A stretch of DNA of 10,000 nt, from NCBI GenBank assembly GCA_009663005.1, contig CM018888.1:947670-957669 (forward strand), in the 5' to 3' direction. Position numbers and translations under genes: made by a program. The notes under the pieces are model-generated. The model saw nothing but the letters and a program-made list of their open reading frames with translations, made no database searches and had not been told where the DNA came from. This DNA comes from Actinidia chinensis (taxonomy: Eukaryota; Streptophyta; Magnoliopsida; Ericales; Actinidiaceae). Positions 1 to 6,804 of this stretch are shown here, in pieces (the first letter of the stretch is position 1; each line of letters starts with the position of its first letter).

Positions 1-95
1 CTCGCTAATTGATTGATAATGATATAATTAATGCATGAAAAATAAAATATATTAATTTATGAGAAAATTTTACAATGTTGTTAGTACATGTGATC
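1..95. repeat. Diverged direct repeat, copy A
   Basis: This stretch resembles 280-379 over its whole length. Both start CTCRCTA, continue with TTGATTGATARTGATA, pass through an AATTTAT segment, and end with a TGYTGTTARTAYATG segment and GTGATYA. The copies differ by many substitutions and small gaps, so the duplication is old. Copy A touches the window edge and may extend further left. No coding potential is seen, and I do not recognise the unit as a named repeat. Confidence 0.6.
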
Positions 96-220
96 AGAGT
101 AATTATTCAGTACTTGTAGAATAATGCTTTTGCTTTCACATGCAACGTGGATTCTACAAATATTAAATATAGTAGTACTCACTTTATATGAGAGAATAAG
201 TATTGCTCTAACAACACTTA
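96..220. other. Unassigned AT-rich spacer
   Basis: This stretch separates copy A of the direct repeat from a MITE half-element. No repeat, promoter-like cluster or coding signal can be supported. A minus-strand open frame spanning 81-284 runs through it and through repeat sequence on both sides, and its composition does not look like a real protein. Confidence 0.5.
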
Positions 221-279
221 GCATCGTTTGATTCATCCAATTTTTAAAGTCAATTTTATAGATATTTTTCTGCCTTGAT
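221..279. mobile_element. Half Tourist-like MITE, related to the element at 382-574
   Basis: The sequence starts GCATCGTTTGATTC directly after TTA and runs through AATTTTTAAAGTCAATTTTATAG to a T-rich stretch ending TTTTTCTG. This order matches the left arm of the complete MITE at 382 (GGGGTTGTTTGATTC, AATTTTAAGTTGATTTTTAG, TTTTTCTG). No matching right arm follows; the sequence runs straight into copy B of the direct repeat at 280. It is best read as a truncated relative of the same family. Confidence 0.5.
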
Positions 280-379
280 CTCACTAGCTTGATTGATAGT
301 GATAATGATAATGGGCAAGAAATATCAATTTATTATGGGATAATTAAGCAGTGCTGTTAATATATGTAACCATGTGATT
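280..379. repeat. Diverged direct repeat, copy B
   Basis: This is the second copy of the roughly 100-bp unit at 1-95, displaced by about 280 bp. It is bracketed by two related MITE sequences: the half-element at 221-279 before it and the complete element at 382-574 after it. Its last bases supply the TAA target site used by the complete MITE. Confidence 0.6.
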
Positions 380-381
380 AA

Positions 382-574
382 GGGGTTGTTTGATTCTTTA
401 ATTTTAAGTTGATTTTTAGGTTTTTTTTCTGTCTCTATTTTGGTATCATGTTACTTTTTGTGTTTTTTTAACTTTTTATTAAAAAATTATACTTCGAAGT
501 AACGAGACACTAAAATGGAGGGGGAGGGGGGGAATTCTAAAAATGAACTTAAAGTTGGAAAACCAAACAGAGTC
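382..574. mobile_element. Tourist-like MITE (PIF/Harbinger type), 193 bp
   Basis: The element is flanked by identical TAA trinucleotides at 379-381 and 575-577, the target duplication expected for PIF/Harbinger-type transposons. The left end reads GGGGTTGTTTGATT, and the right end, reverse complemented, reads GACTCTGTTTGGTT. The arms continue to pair imperfectly almost to the centre: TTTAAGTTGATTTTTAG against TTTAAGTTCATTTTTAG, then TATTTTGGT and GTTACTT against CATTTTAGT and GTTACTTC. The whole element is therefore one long hairpin without coding capacity, mobilised in trans if at all. A purine-rich G run at about 518-532 breaks the symmetry. A related half-element lies at 221-279. Confidence 0.85.
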
Positions 575-725
575 TAAGTCCGGAGATTACACTACTCAAA
601 TTAAACAATTTCACACACAAAACTCAGAAAATTATGGATAACTTTATGCATCTAGTTGTTGTGAATTTAATTCTCCCTTTTGGAGAATCTAATTTGGACA
701 TCAACCTAAACATCTACCACTGTTA
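575..725. other. Unassigned spacer between two foldback elements
   Basis: This stretch has less extreme base composition than its neighbours. I see no open frame, repeat or regulatory motif that I can support. Confidence 0.5.
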
Positions 726-848
726 CAGTCTCAGAATCTGAATTTAAATTTTTTTCATAATTCAAAATAAAATAATTTAAATTTATTTAAGTAAGTGGAA
801 TTCACACTTAAGATGAATATAAATCGTTCATTTTGAATTCTGAAACTG
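726..848. mobile_element. Foldback MITE with TA duplication, 123 bp
   Basis: The left end CAGTCTCAGAAT and the right end, reverse complemented CAGTTTCAGAAT, match at 11 of 12 bases. TA lies on both sides (724-725 and 849-850). Beyond the termini the arms pair only loosely, but both carry a T-rich segment followed by TTCAT or TTTCAT and AATTCAAAAT-like blocks. Near the right of centre is a near-palindrome around GAATTC (about 793-812). A TA target site would fit a Tc1/mariner (Stowaway-like) origin, but the termini are not the classic Stowaway CTCCCTCC, so the superfamily is left open. Confidence 0.6.
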
Positions 849-850
849 TA

Positions 851-981
851 GAATTTCTTAAATTTAAATGATGCAAAAAAGGGGGGAAATATAAAAATAT
901 CACCCTCTTTTAAATAATTAGCTTTCACATTAACCTAAACTAGTCCCGTTTATAATCTTTAAGTATGCTCTGTTGGATTTA
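851..981. other. Unassigned AT-rich spacer
   Basis: This stretch contains A-runs, a short G-run (GGGGGG at about 881-886) and no supported gene or repeat. Confidence 0.45.
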
Positions 982-1342
982 GGCATAGTTTGGACTATTT
1001 TTTTTTTTTTTTTGGGGAGGGGGGAGATTTTTTAGTTATTTTAGTTATTAAGTATTATTTATCTTTAATGAGCTTTTTACAGTACCATTTCATCAATATT
1101 TTATATTTTAATAGTTTCTCTTGACAAAAGGAATATGAAAATGTTTAAATTTTATTCATTTTTTTAAAAAAAATATTAAAAAAATATTTAGCTCATTTAA
1201 CGAGTAAAAATAACTTTTTGTCTTAAGTAATTTTTTTTATATTTTTAATTTTTTCTCGTCAAAAAATATTAAAAAATATAAAATTTTAATTAAACATTTA
1301 AAAATGTTCACTTAAAACAAAAAAAAATAAAAACCAAAGTAA
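982..1342. mobile_element. Candidate AT-rich Tourist-like MITE, about 360 bp
   Basis: After TTA (979-981) the sequence reads GGCATAGTTTGGACTA, close to the left end of the compact MITE at 1667 (GGCTATGTTTGGATAA). A T16 run and a G-rich patch follow. Further in, 1095-1140 (TTTTATATTTTAATAG, then CTTGACAAAAGGAATATG) pairs with the reverse complement of 1238-1285. A second pair of AGCTCATT blocks (1069-1077 inverted, 1190-1198) supports a foldback structure. The proposed right end, CCAAAGTAA just before a TTA at 1343-1345, is weak and was chosen by eye. The family resemblance at the left end is better supported than the exact right boundary. Confidence 0.45.
1238..1280. repeat. AT-rich inverted repeat (short hairpin)
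   Basis: Arms TATATTTTTAATTTTTT and AAAAAATATTAAAAAATATA flank the loop CTCGTC and pair with small slips. It lies inside the candidate MITE at 982-1342 and may be one of its inner arms. The loop and arms do not look like a bacterial terminator, and this is plant DNA, so no terminator role is claimed. Confidence 0.55.
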
Positions 1343-1345
1343 TTA

Positions 1346-1663
1346 AAAATTCTGAGACTTAGTTAGTTGGTTTATATACGATTAAGGTTAGTCGATAAGA
1401 CCTATTTGGCATATTATCGACAAATCACATCATAGAATGACAAATTATACGATCATTGTAGGTCCAGTTAAAAATCTAAAAATTATGTTTAAGTTAATTT
1501 GGCTATTTCAATTTATTATTTTTTTTAATCTTCTAATTTGCTAAAAAATTCATTCATGCAAATACCTGGTTTTAAATTCATTCGAAATGAAAATAATGAA
1601 AATCTCATGTGCACATGGAATTATGGAAACATCACTATCTGCCGGCTACGTCATTCATACAGC
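1346..1663. other. Unassigned AT-rich stretch
   Basis: No gene or repeat is supported. A 61-codon plus-strand open frame (1538-1723) begins here but ends inside the MITE at 1667-1779 and has no recognisable motif, so it is treated as chance. Confidence 0.5.
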
Positions 1664-1666
1664 TTA

Positions 1667-1779
1667 GGCTATGTTTGGATAAAAAAATTAATAAGAAAAA
1701 CAAACGAGAATATGATCATTTAGTTTTTTTATTTTTCTGTTGTATTTTCTCTCACTAAATTATTGATCCAAACACAATC
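1667..1779. mobile_element. Compact Tourist-like MITE, 113 bp
   Basis: Perfect TTA duplications lie at 1664-1666 and 1780-1782. The left end is GGCTATGTTTGGAT and the right end, reverse complemented, is GATTGTGTTTGGAT, equal in length and differing at 4 of 14 bases. The arms remain similar inward, as A-rich segments with AATAAGAAAAAC against GTGAGAGAAAAT, so nearly the whole element can fold. There is no room for a transposase. The TTA site and the GTTTGG core of the termini fit non-autonomous PIF/Harbinger (Tourist) elements. Confidence 0.8.
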
Positions 1780-1786
1780 TTAGAGA

Positions 1787-1942
1787 AATGCTATAAACAC
1801 AAAACATTGACACTTATTTCTATATTTATACAAATTATTTTACATTAGGTATGTAGACGTCCCACACCATTTTGTAATTCTCGCACACTCATGTAAGAGA
1901 ATTTATACAAATATATGTATAAATGAGTGTACTAATAGTATT
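1787..1942. mobile_element. Foldback MITE-like element, about 156 bp
   Basis: The left arm AATGCTATAAACAC pairs with the reverse-complemented right arm AATACTATTAGTACAC. Pairing continues inward as ACTTATTTCTATATTTATACAAA against ACTCATTTATACATATATTTGTATAAA. The inner part carries GACGTCCCACACC followed by the CTCGCACACTCATG block. I recognise this general layout from short repeated elements in dicot intergenic DNA but cannot name the family. No clear target duplication was found. It starts only 7 bp after the end of the 113-bp MITE. Confidence 0.5.
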
Positions 1943-2297
1943 ATTGTACAATTTATTCTCGTCACGGAGTGTATTAATTTCCTTAATTATTTGTAATTGA
2001 ATGGTATAAAATTTTTAATTTTACAATATTTCATTGGTTATTTTTGAATATCAGGTAGCTGAAAGGTTCTGAGCGGTAAATTAAATTGGGTAAAGTGAAT
2101 TTTGCCCTAAAAGCAACATATTTTATTAATGAAAAAAAAAATTCAGCGGTATATTTACTTGTCTCTATTAACTTTTAATTTTTATGATTGAAAACTCTAT
2201 TCTTAAATAATATTGTCCTTTCTTCATAACCTAGAATGTAAAAACCAAAAAAAAAAATATGTCGAAACGGATATTAGTTTGTATTTGATCAACATGA
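1943..2297. other. Unassigned AT-rich stretch
   Basis: This stretch has A and T runs and a short GGGTAAAGTGAATTTTGCCC segment at 2088-2107. That segment resembles the tips of some plant Mutator-like elements but has no partner in view. No gene is supported. Confidence 0.45.
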
Positions 2298-2430
2298 TTT
2301 TTTACTAGGAGGGGTGCAATTTGACTTGATAAATCGGATCCCCGCCCAACCCCTAATAGTCAGATTTGGAATCTAGATAAACATGTTCAGGATGGGTTAT
2401 GAGAAAAAAATATAACCCAAATCAGGTTCG

Positions 2431-2472
2431 GAGCGGGTTCGGGTTTAAGCCATGAATACCCGAACTCGGCCC
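2431..2472. repeat. GC-rich hairpin inside the hAT-like element
   Basis: GAGCGGGTTCGGGT at 2431-2444 is the inverse of ACCCGAACTCGGCC at 2458-2471 with small mismatches, separated by about 13 bases. Such internal palindromes are usual in hAT-derived MITEs of this GGGTTCGGGT type. Confidence 0.6.
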
Positions 2473-2526
2473 GATTATGTGTTGTCAAAATTACCCATAT
2501 TTTTTTAATTATATTGTAATATCCCT

Positions 2527-2529
<3 letters not shown>

Positions 2530-2563
<34 letters not shown>
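2530..2563. repeat. (TA)17 microsatellite
   Basis: An uninterrupted run of 17 TA units lies inside the hAT-like element. A shorter imperfect tract follows at 2604-2618. Such runs are prone to length polymorphism. Confidence 0.95.
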
Positions 2564-2567
<4 letters not shown>

Positions 2568-2603
2568 CAATAATGAGATATATGGTTTTTATACCGTATA
2601 TAA

Positions 2604-2618
2604 ATATATATATATATA
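2604..2618. repeat. Short AT microsatellite
   Basis: About seven AT units, about 40 bp after the (TA)17 tract and within the same hAT-like element. Confidence 0.85.
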
Positions 2619-2799
2619 ATTAAAAAAAATAAACGAGCGGGGTGGGTTAGGGAGGTTGATTTATAAACGATGATGGGGTTTTGAGTCTCAATCCATCACG
2701 GTTTTGGGACGGGATGGGGGAGAATTTTTTTAATCGGGGCAAAGACAGGTTAGGACAAAACCGTCCCGAACCCGCCCCATTGCCATCCCTATTCTTTAC

Positions 2800-3061
2800 C
2801 GTATTGATTTTTACGACGAAATCTATAATATGAACGTTTTTTATCATTAAAATGGAACCAAAATAGACCGAAAAAACTTTAAACTGCATAGTACAGTCCA
2901 AACTACACAACCTCAAAGAAGCTGTGTCGTAATTTTATCAAACTACAAAAAGTTTTTCATCATATTTGTTTATGTCAAAATTTGAATAACCTGGAATCCG
3001 AGCTTCGGGATATTTAAGAGGGAAAGATTTATGAAACCTTGTGTGGTGTTCGTCAAAAACC
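2800..3061. other. Unassigned spacer between hAT-like and Harbinger-like elements
   Basis: This stretch is less AT-biased than most of the window and has no obvious repeat. It and the stretch after 3985 would have been continuous before the 918-bp insertion. No open frame or splice-supported exon is evident. Confidence 0.45.
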
Positions 3062-3064
3062 TAA

Positions 3065-3982
3065 GGCCATGTTTGTTTCACCGGATTAGATTGGACTGGA
3101 TAACGAGTCCAGTCCAGTCCTCGTGTTTGTTTACAAAAAAATGACACCGAACAAATAGTCCGACCGGACTAATAGTCCCTCATACATGGGACTATCCTGT
3201 CCCAGGGTGGGAGGTGGGACTAGTTGTCCCCGGACTAACCTATTCCGACTAATAGTAAAATTACTAATTTTGCCCTTATACCTAATGAATAATTTCTCTC
3301 TCTACTTCAGCCTCTCTCTTTCGTTTTTTTTTATTTTTTCGCTTTTCCTTTTTCTTACTATAGTTTTTTTACATAAATTTTTAATTTTTTTATTAAATTA
3401 ATTTTTTTGATCGGTGTTTTTTTTTGCGATAAACAAGTTTTTTTTTTTTTGAGGATTTACCCGTTTTTTCTAAAAAATATTTTTTAAAAAATATTACATT
3501 AAAAAAAATATTAAACAAAATATGTGAAAGATAATTTTATTGAGACAATTTTAGAAAATATAAGATTTTTTCTCTTTTATAACAAATTAGTTATTTTTTT
3601 AAAATAATATTTTTTTTTTCAAAAATAATATTTTTATAAATTATTTCAAAAATCAATAAACAAATTTACATTTTCAGTCTTTATCCGTTAAGAGAAATCA
3701 AACAAGTTTAAAATTTTAATCAATCATAGTTTAAAATATCACTAATATTAAAAATATTATTTAATATTTTGGACAGGGGTATGTTGGTCATTTCCTTTAT
3801 TTGTCCAATCCGATTGCTTAGCAACACATATGGAATAAGATGGACTACCACTTATCCAGAATTTTGTAACGAACAAAACCACACTACACGATAGATCTAG
3901 TCCGACATTATATCTGGGGCCAAATAATTCGAAGGCTATTAGTCTGGAGATTTCTTATCCAATCTGACAAACAAACGAGGCC
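3065..3982. mobile_element. Non-autonomous Harbinger-like transposon, about 918 bp
   Basis: The left end GGCCATGTTTGTTTC and the right end, reverse complemented GGCCTCGTTTGTTTG, share 12 of 15 bases. The flanks are TAA on the left (3062-3064) and TTAA on the right (3983-3986), so a TAA duplication is possible if one extra T belongs to the element. This fits PIF/Harbinger but is not clean. Arms of about 210 bp on each side resemble one another, with GGATTAGATTGGA against AGATTGGATAAGA and GTCCGACCGGACTAATAG against GTCGGACTAG. Each arm finishes with a TTTTGCCCTTATACC or GACCAACATACCCC block. The roughly 490-bp centre is low-complexity AT sequence with no transposase. A 71-codon plus-strand open frame (3186-3401) is poly-Leu/Phe/Ser noise. 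Confidence 0.75.
3166..3203. repeat. Palindromic GGACTA subterminal repeats
   Basis: GGACTAATAGTCC at 3166-3178 is a perfect palindrome around a central A. GGGACTATCCTGTCCC at 3188-3203 is a second interrupted palindrome. GGACTA or its complement recurs several times in the left arm (about 3157-3235) and in the right arm (about 3842 and 3899). Clustered subterminal repeats in plant DNA transposons often bind transposase; that role is inferred here. Confidence 0.6.
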
Positions 3983-3985
3983 TTA

Positions 3986-4961
3986 ACATTCGTGATATTG
4001 ATCTGTATTCAGAATCAAATGCGAGGATTTGTTCTTTTAATTAAGGGTTCTGGGCATGATTGTAACTGGCAAGAATGTTATTTGGTCATTTGAATCTGGA
4101 CAGGTCGTCCATTTCTTTCCATTAGATGAGCGACTCGCACGTTGAATTGAATGAGTTGTCTACGTTTTATGACTGCAGATCGGTCAGCCCCAGATAATGA
4201 TTTGTATGGCCGAACTCTAATGACCTTATCAATATTTATAAATTTAATATGAAATAAGTAATTTATAATTAAGATTTTTTCATTTTTGGTAGTGAGAAAT
4301 TTCCCGTGACATTCTAAAATTAGAATATGACAAGTCTAGAGAGAAAAAATGTACGTAATATGCTATTGCATCATATGAAGATACTAGTAATTGCTTGTAC
4401 TCACGGAAACTACAAAAAAAAAAAACATCTCTTAGGCCACATATTTGACAAGAATAAAGTAATAGTTTTTGAAAAAAAAATAATCTGAGATAAAAACGCA
4501 ATCGTTAGATTAACTCAAATGGATTTCAATTGTAGATAATAGGAGATAGTTTTGAAATTCAAAATAAATTGTGTTTTATATTCTAGATTTTGTGCCGACC
4601 TCAACTGATTCAGATAAAGGCTTGCTTTGATTTGGTTTATGTATAAATATACTTTATAAACGAGATTGAATAACTTGCGAAATTCTTAAATTTTGACAGA
4701 TATTTGGTTGTTAGTAAATTCTTCCGAAAAGACCGACTAATAAAAACCCACAAATTGAATTATTATTTTTTTAGTTAACTTTTTTTGTTTAAAATATTAG
4801 ACTTTTTTGATTCGTCGTGAATAGAGAAATCGTAATTTTTTTTTTTACAAAAAAACAAATTGGAAAAATTGAATAAAGTAATTTTTTTAGTTAACTAATG
4901 CTTGGAAAAAGTTTATTATTCAAATTGGAATTATTAAATTAATTACCACATTCAAATTTGT
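3986..4961. other. Unassigned stretch, first 250 bases of unusual complexity
   Basis: From about 3986 to 4230 the sequence is less AT-rich, with few homopolymers, unlike most of the window. No open frame, splice-bounded exon or known repeat can be assigned. After 4260 it becomes AT-rich. A minus-strand open frame at 4280-4501 is rich in Phe/Leu/Tyr and unconvincing. A weak direct repeat sharing ATTTTTTTAGTTAACT occurs at about 4764-4780 and 4880-4896. No TIR pair or target duplication was found. Confidence 0.4.
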
Positions 4962-5060
4962 ACAGCCTGAGCTGGCTCCCCTTGGTAATTAAACTAGCAA
5001 GTTTGAATCCCTCAGTTCTCTGACTCAATCACAATCGCCAATATTGGGAAGACTCAAGTA
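4962..5060 (+). mobile_element. tRNA-derived SINE-like head, module 1
   Basis: TGGCTCCCCTTGGTAA (about 4974-4989) resembles an RNA polymerase III A box. AGTTTGAATCCC (about 5000-5011) resembles a B box (GGTTCGAATCC) at a plausible distance. A tRNA does not fold convincingly from the rest, so this is read as a decayed SINE 5' part, not a tRNA gene. It precedes the repeated body at 5078-5356. No target duplication was found, so the limits are approximate. Confidence 0.4.
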
Positions 5061-5077
5061 ATAAAAAAAAAGTATCT

Positions 5078-5356
5078 AAAATTTGACAGTGGCCTTTTCT
5101 GAAAATAAAAATAAATTTTTTTGTTTTTTTTGTAGAGTTAGGGTTAATGGAAGCAGAGTTAGAGTCAGAATGAATATTCAGTGGAATTAAAAGAGTCAGA
5201 ATTTATATTCAGCGGAATCAAAAAAGCCAAAATTTATATTCAACGGAGTTAAAATTATAAAATTTATAAATTTTTGGACAAATTACTAATTTTTGTGGGA
5301 TTAAAATTATATTTATGATAAATTATATTAAGAAAAAAGTGTAATTTTTTTAAAAA
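5078..5356. repeat. AT-rich repeat body, module 1
   Basis: It begins TTTGACAGTGGCC. From 5155 it contains about three degenerate units of 33-34 bases of the form GAGTCAGAATTTATATTC followed by AGCGGAAT. It ends with a distinctive block, TAAAATTATATTTATGAT and AAATTATATTA, before a T-rich stretch. The same order of blocks recurs in 5833-6143, so the two belong to one repeat family. The family is not identified. Confidence 0.65.
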
Positions 5357-5387
5357 ATGGTGAATCTTTCCCAAAAAAAATGTAATT

Positions 5388-5401
5388 GAGAGAGAGAGAG
5401 A
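5388..5401. repeat. (GA)7 microsatellite
   Basis: Seven GA units sit immediately before the 63-bp tandem duplication. Confidence 0.9.
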
Positions 5402-5526
5402 TTTAATAAACATATCAATGTGGTCCTCAATATGGTTGGTGGGTTGGACTGAGGGGGAGAGGTATTTAATAAACATGCCGATGTGGTCCGCAATATGGTT
5501 GGGGGTTTGGACTGCAAAATGGGTGT
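5401..5526. repeat. 63-bp tandem duplication, two copies
   Basis: Copy 1 (5401-5463) and copy 2 (5464-5526) both start ATTTAATAAACAT, then carry ATGTGGTCC and CAATATGGTTGG, and end in GGTTTGGACTG or GGTTGGACTG plus a variable tail. Most differences are in the last dozen bases. Because 63 is a multiple of three, the duplication keeps a minus-strand frame open (5264-5578), giving an apparent internal peptide repeat. That frame shows no domain and crosses repeat DNA, so it is not called a gene. Confidence 0.85.
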
Positions 5527-5785
5527 TGATCCACCTGGTGTGGTATAGAAAATGATATATCATGGTTAGTATTAACATCTTGTACTAATAATCAATACAG
5601 AGATCATAAAATATTATGTTCGGTTGTGATAAATGTTATTAAATTGTTTATATTAAAAATTGTTATGTATCATAGTGTTTAAATAAATTTTGTAATTTTT
5701 TTTGTTACGATATTTGTGGTAAATATTACGACTCATTGTGGTAATGTTATACCTGAGTTCAACATATGCACTATTTTTAAAGCTA
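5527..5785. other. Unassigned AT-rich stretch between repeat modules
   Basis: This stretch is T- and A-rich, with repeated TGTTAT/TGGTAA-type words but no clear unit, gene or TIR. Confidence 0.4.
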
Positions 5786-5865
5786 CTTGTTCAAGCGGCA
5801 AATGTTTGGCCTTCCAACCATGAGGCTGTGAGTTCACATTTGACAGTAGCCACTTTGTGCTACCA
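5786..5865 (+). mobile_element. tRNA-derived SINE-like head, module 2
   Basis: AGCGGCAAATGTTTGG (about 5795-5810) and GTGAGTTCACATTTGAC (about 5828-5844) sit where Pol III A and B boxes would lie in a plant SINE. The B-box match (GAGTTCA for GGTTCGA) is imperfect. The sequence TTTGACAGTAGCC at its end also occurs, with one change, in module 1 at 5078. It is read as a decayed SINE-like or other repeat head, not a functional tRNA. Confidence 0.4.
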
Positions 5866-6190
5866 AATGTTATGTCTATATATATTAGTGCAGCTATAAC
5901 TTAGGTTCAGCGAGGTCAAAATTGACAGAATTTATATCTAGCAAAGTCAAAATTGTAAGAACTTATATTCAGCGGGGTTCAAAATTGTAGAATTTATAAA
6001 ATTTATGACAAATTATTATTTTTTTTGTGTAGTTAAAATTATTAGACCTTAGATTCAACGGGGTTAAAATTATTAAAATTTATATTAAGTGGAGTCAAAA
6101 TTGTATTTATGATCAATTATATTAGGATAGAAGTAATTTTTTCCAGTTGAGTCAATTGACATGCTTGCCCTAGTGTTGCTCCGCCCATAT
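5866..6190. repeat. AT-rich repeat body, module 2
   Basis: From 5904 this contains about five degenerate units of the form GTCAAAATTG, AGAATTTATATTC and AGCGGGG. It then has the block GTCAAAATTGTATTTATGAT with TCAATTATATTA shared with module 1. It is followed at about 6162-6188 by TTGCCCTAGTGTTGCTCCGCCCA, which resembles the GGCTCCGCC termini of a plant transposon family whose ends read GGCGGAGC. It may therefore be the right end of a decayed DNA transposon; this is inference. Confidence 0.55.
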
Positions 6191-6492
6191 CTATATCTAA
6201 TCTTTTCTCACTTAGACACCCATTAATAAATATTAACTGGACGTAATTTTATTGTAACCGCTTCCTAAATTACGTATATCAAAAATTGTAGGCGTATTTC
6301 TTCTTTTTTTTATCTTATAAAAAATATATGGGTCAGCTAATGTAAATCTCTGATAGACCCAAATTAGAAGTAACAAGTGCAACATGTGGATGCTAAATAA
6401 AATAATAATATTTGTCACATGGGTGTGTCATGAGATGTGAGATGAGTTCTACCCATTTGAATAGGATAATTAAGGTAAAAAAAGGTATACTA
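6191..6492. other. Unassigned AT-rich stretch
   Basis: No repeat or gene is supported. A 61-codon minus-strand open frame (6233-6418) has no motif. A small GGGTC/GACCC inverted pair at about 6330-6360 is too short to call. Confidence 0.4.
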
Positions 6493-6501
6493 TATTGAAA
6501 A

Positions 6502-6773
6502 GAGAAAATTTCACTTTGCTCCCCTGGGGTTTGGGCTATGTGAGGATTACTCCCTTGACGTTAAGATATCACCACATAAGTTCATATGGTTTGTAGACTA
6601 AAGTGCGTTATTTTATTTTATTTTGTCTATTTTAACAGTCAGTGCACCTCACTTGCTTAGATGAATAGTGAACCATTTCACTAAGACGAAAAATTCTCTT
6701 ATATATATATTTTTAATTTTCAAACAAATACCATTATTTTCTTTTCTCCCTTTCTCAACAATCTCTCTCTCTG

Positions 6774-6804
<31 letters not shown>

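Larger units (their letters stand above)
2306..2791. mobile_element. Non-autonomous hAT-like transposon, 486 bp
   Basis: The left end TAGGAGGGGTGCAAT and the right end, reverse complemented TAGGGATGGCAAT, are similar short termini. The flanks are TTTTTTAC (2298-2305) and TTCTTTAC (2792-2799), an 8-bp duplication with one mismatch, as expected for hAT transposons. The subterminal DNA is GC-rich and contains the CGGGTTCGGGT and CCCGAACCCGCCCC blocks common in plant hAT-type MITEs. The centre is AT-rich with two TA tracts. There is no transposase. A minus-strand open frame at 2647-2916 straddles the right end and is not credible as a gene. Confidence 0.75.

Noticed and set aside
81..284. 67-codon minus-strand open frame
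   Set aside because: It spans repeat copy edges and a MITE fragment, lacks any motif, and its length is unremarkable for AT-rich DNA.
1538..1723. 61-codon plus-strand open frame
   Set aside because: Its last third is the 113-bp MITE; no domain, homolog-like pattern or promoter context.
2088..2107. GGGTAAAGTGAATTTTGCCC as a second MULE terminus
   Set aside because: No inverted partner or 9-bp duplication could be found, so it was not listed as an element.
2647..2916. 89-codon minus-strand open frame
   Set aside because: It crosses the right end of the hAT-like element, so most of its sequence is transposon terminus plus flank.
3186..3401. 71-codon plus-strand open frame resembling a hydrophobic peptide
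   Set aside because: The apparent membrane segment comes from T-rich low-complexity DNA inside the Harbinger-like element.
4280..4501. 73-codon minus-strand open frame
   Set aside because: It is rich in Phe, Leu, Tyr and Ser from A-rich DNA, with no recognisable motif.
4974..5011. Possible tRNA gene from A-box and B-box-like words
   Set aside because: No cloverleaf with paired acceptor and anticodon stems could be drawn by eye; a SINE-like remnant fits better.
5401..5526. Repeats resembling a CRISPR array
   Set aside because: Only two directly adjoining copies with no unique spacers, in plant-type DNA.
5264..5578. 104-codon minus-strand open frame with an internal peptide repeat
   Set aside because: The repeat is a DNA-level 63-bp duplication and the rest is repeat-module sequence; no conserved domain.
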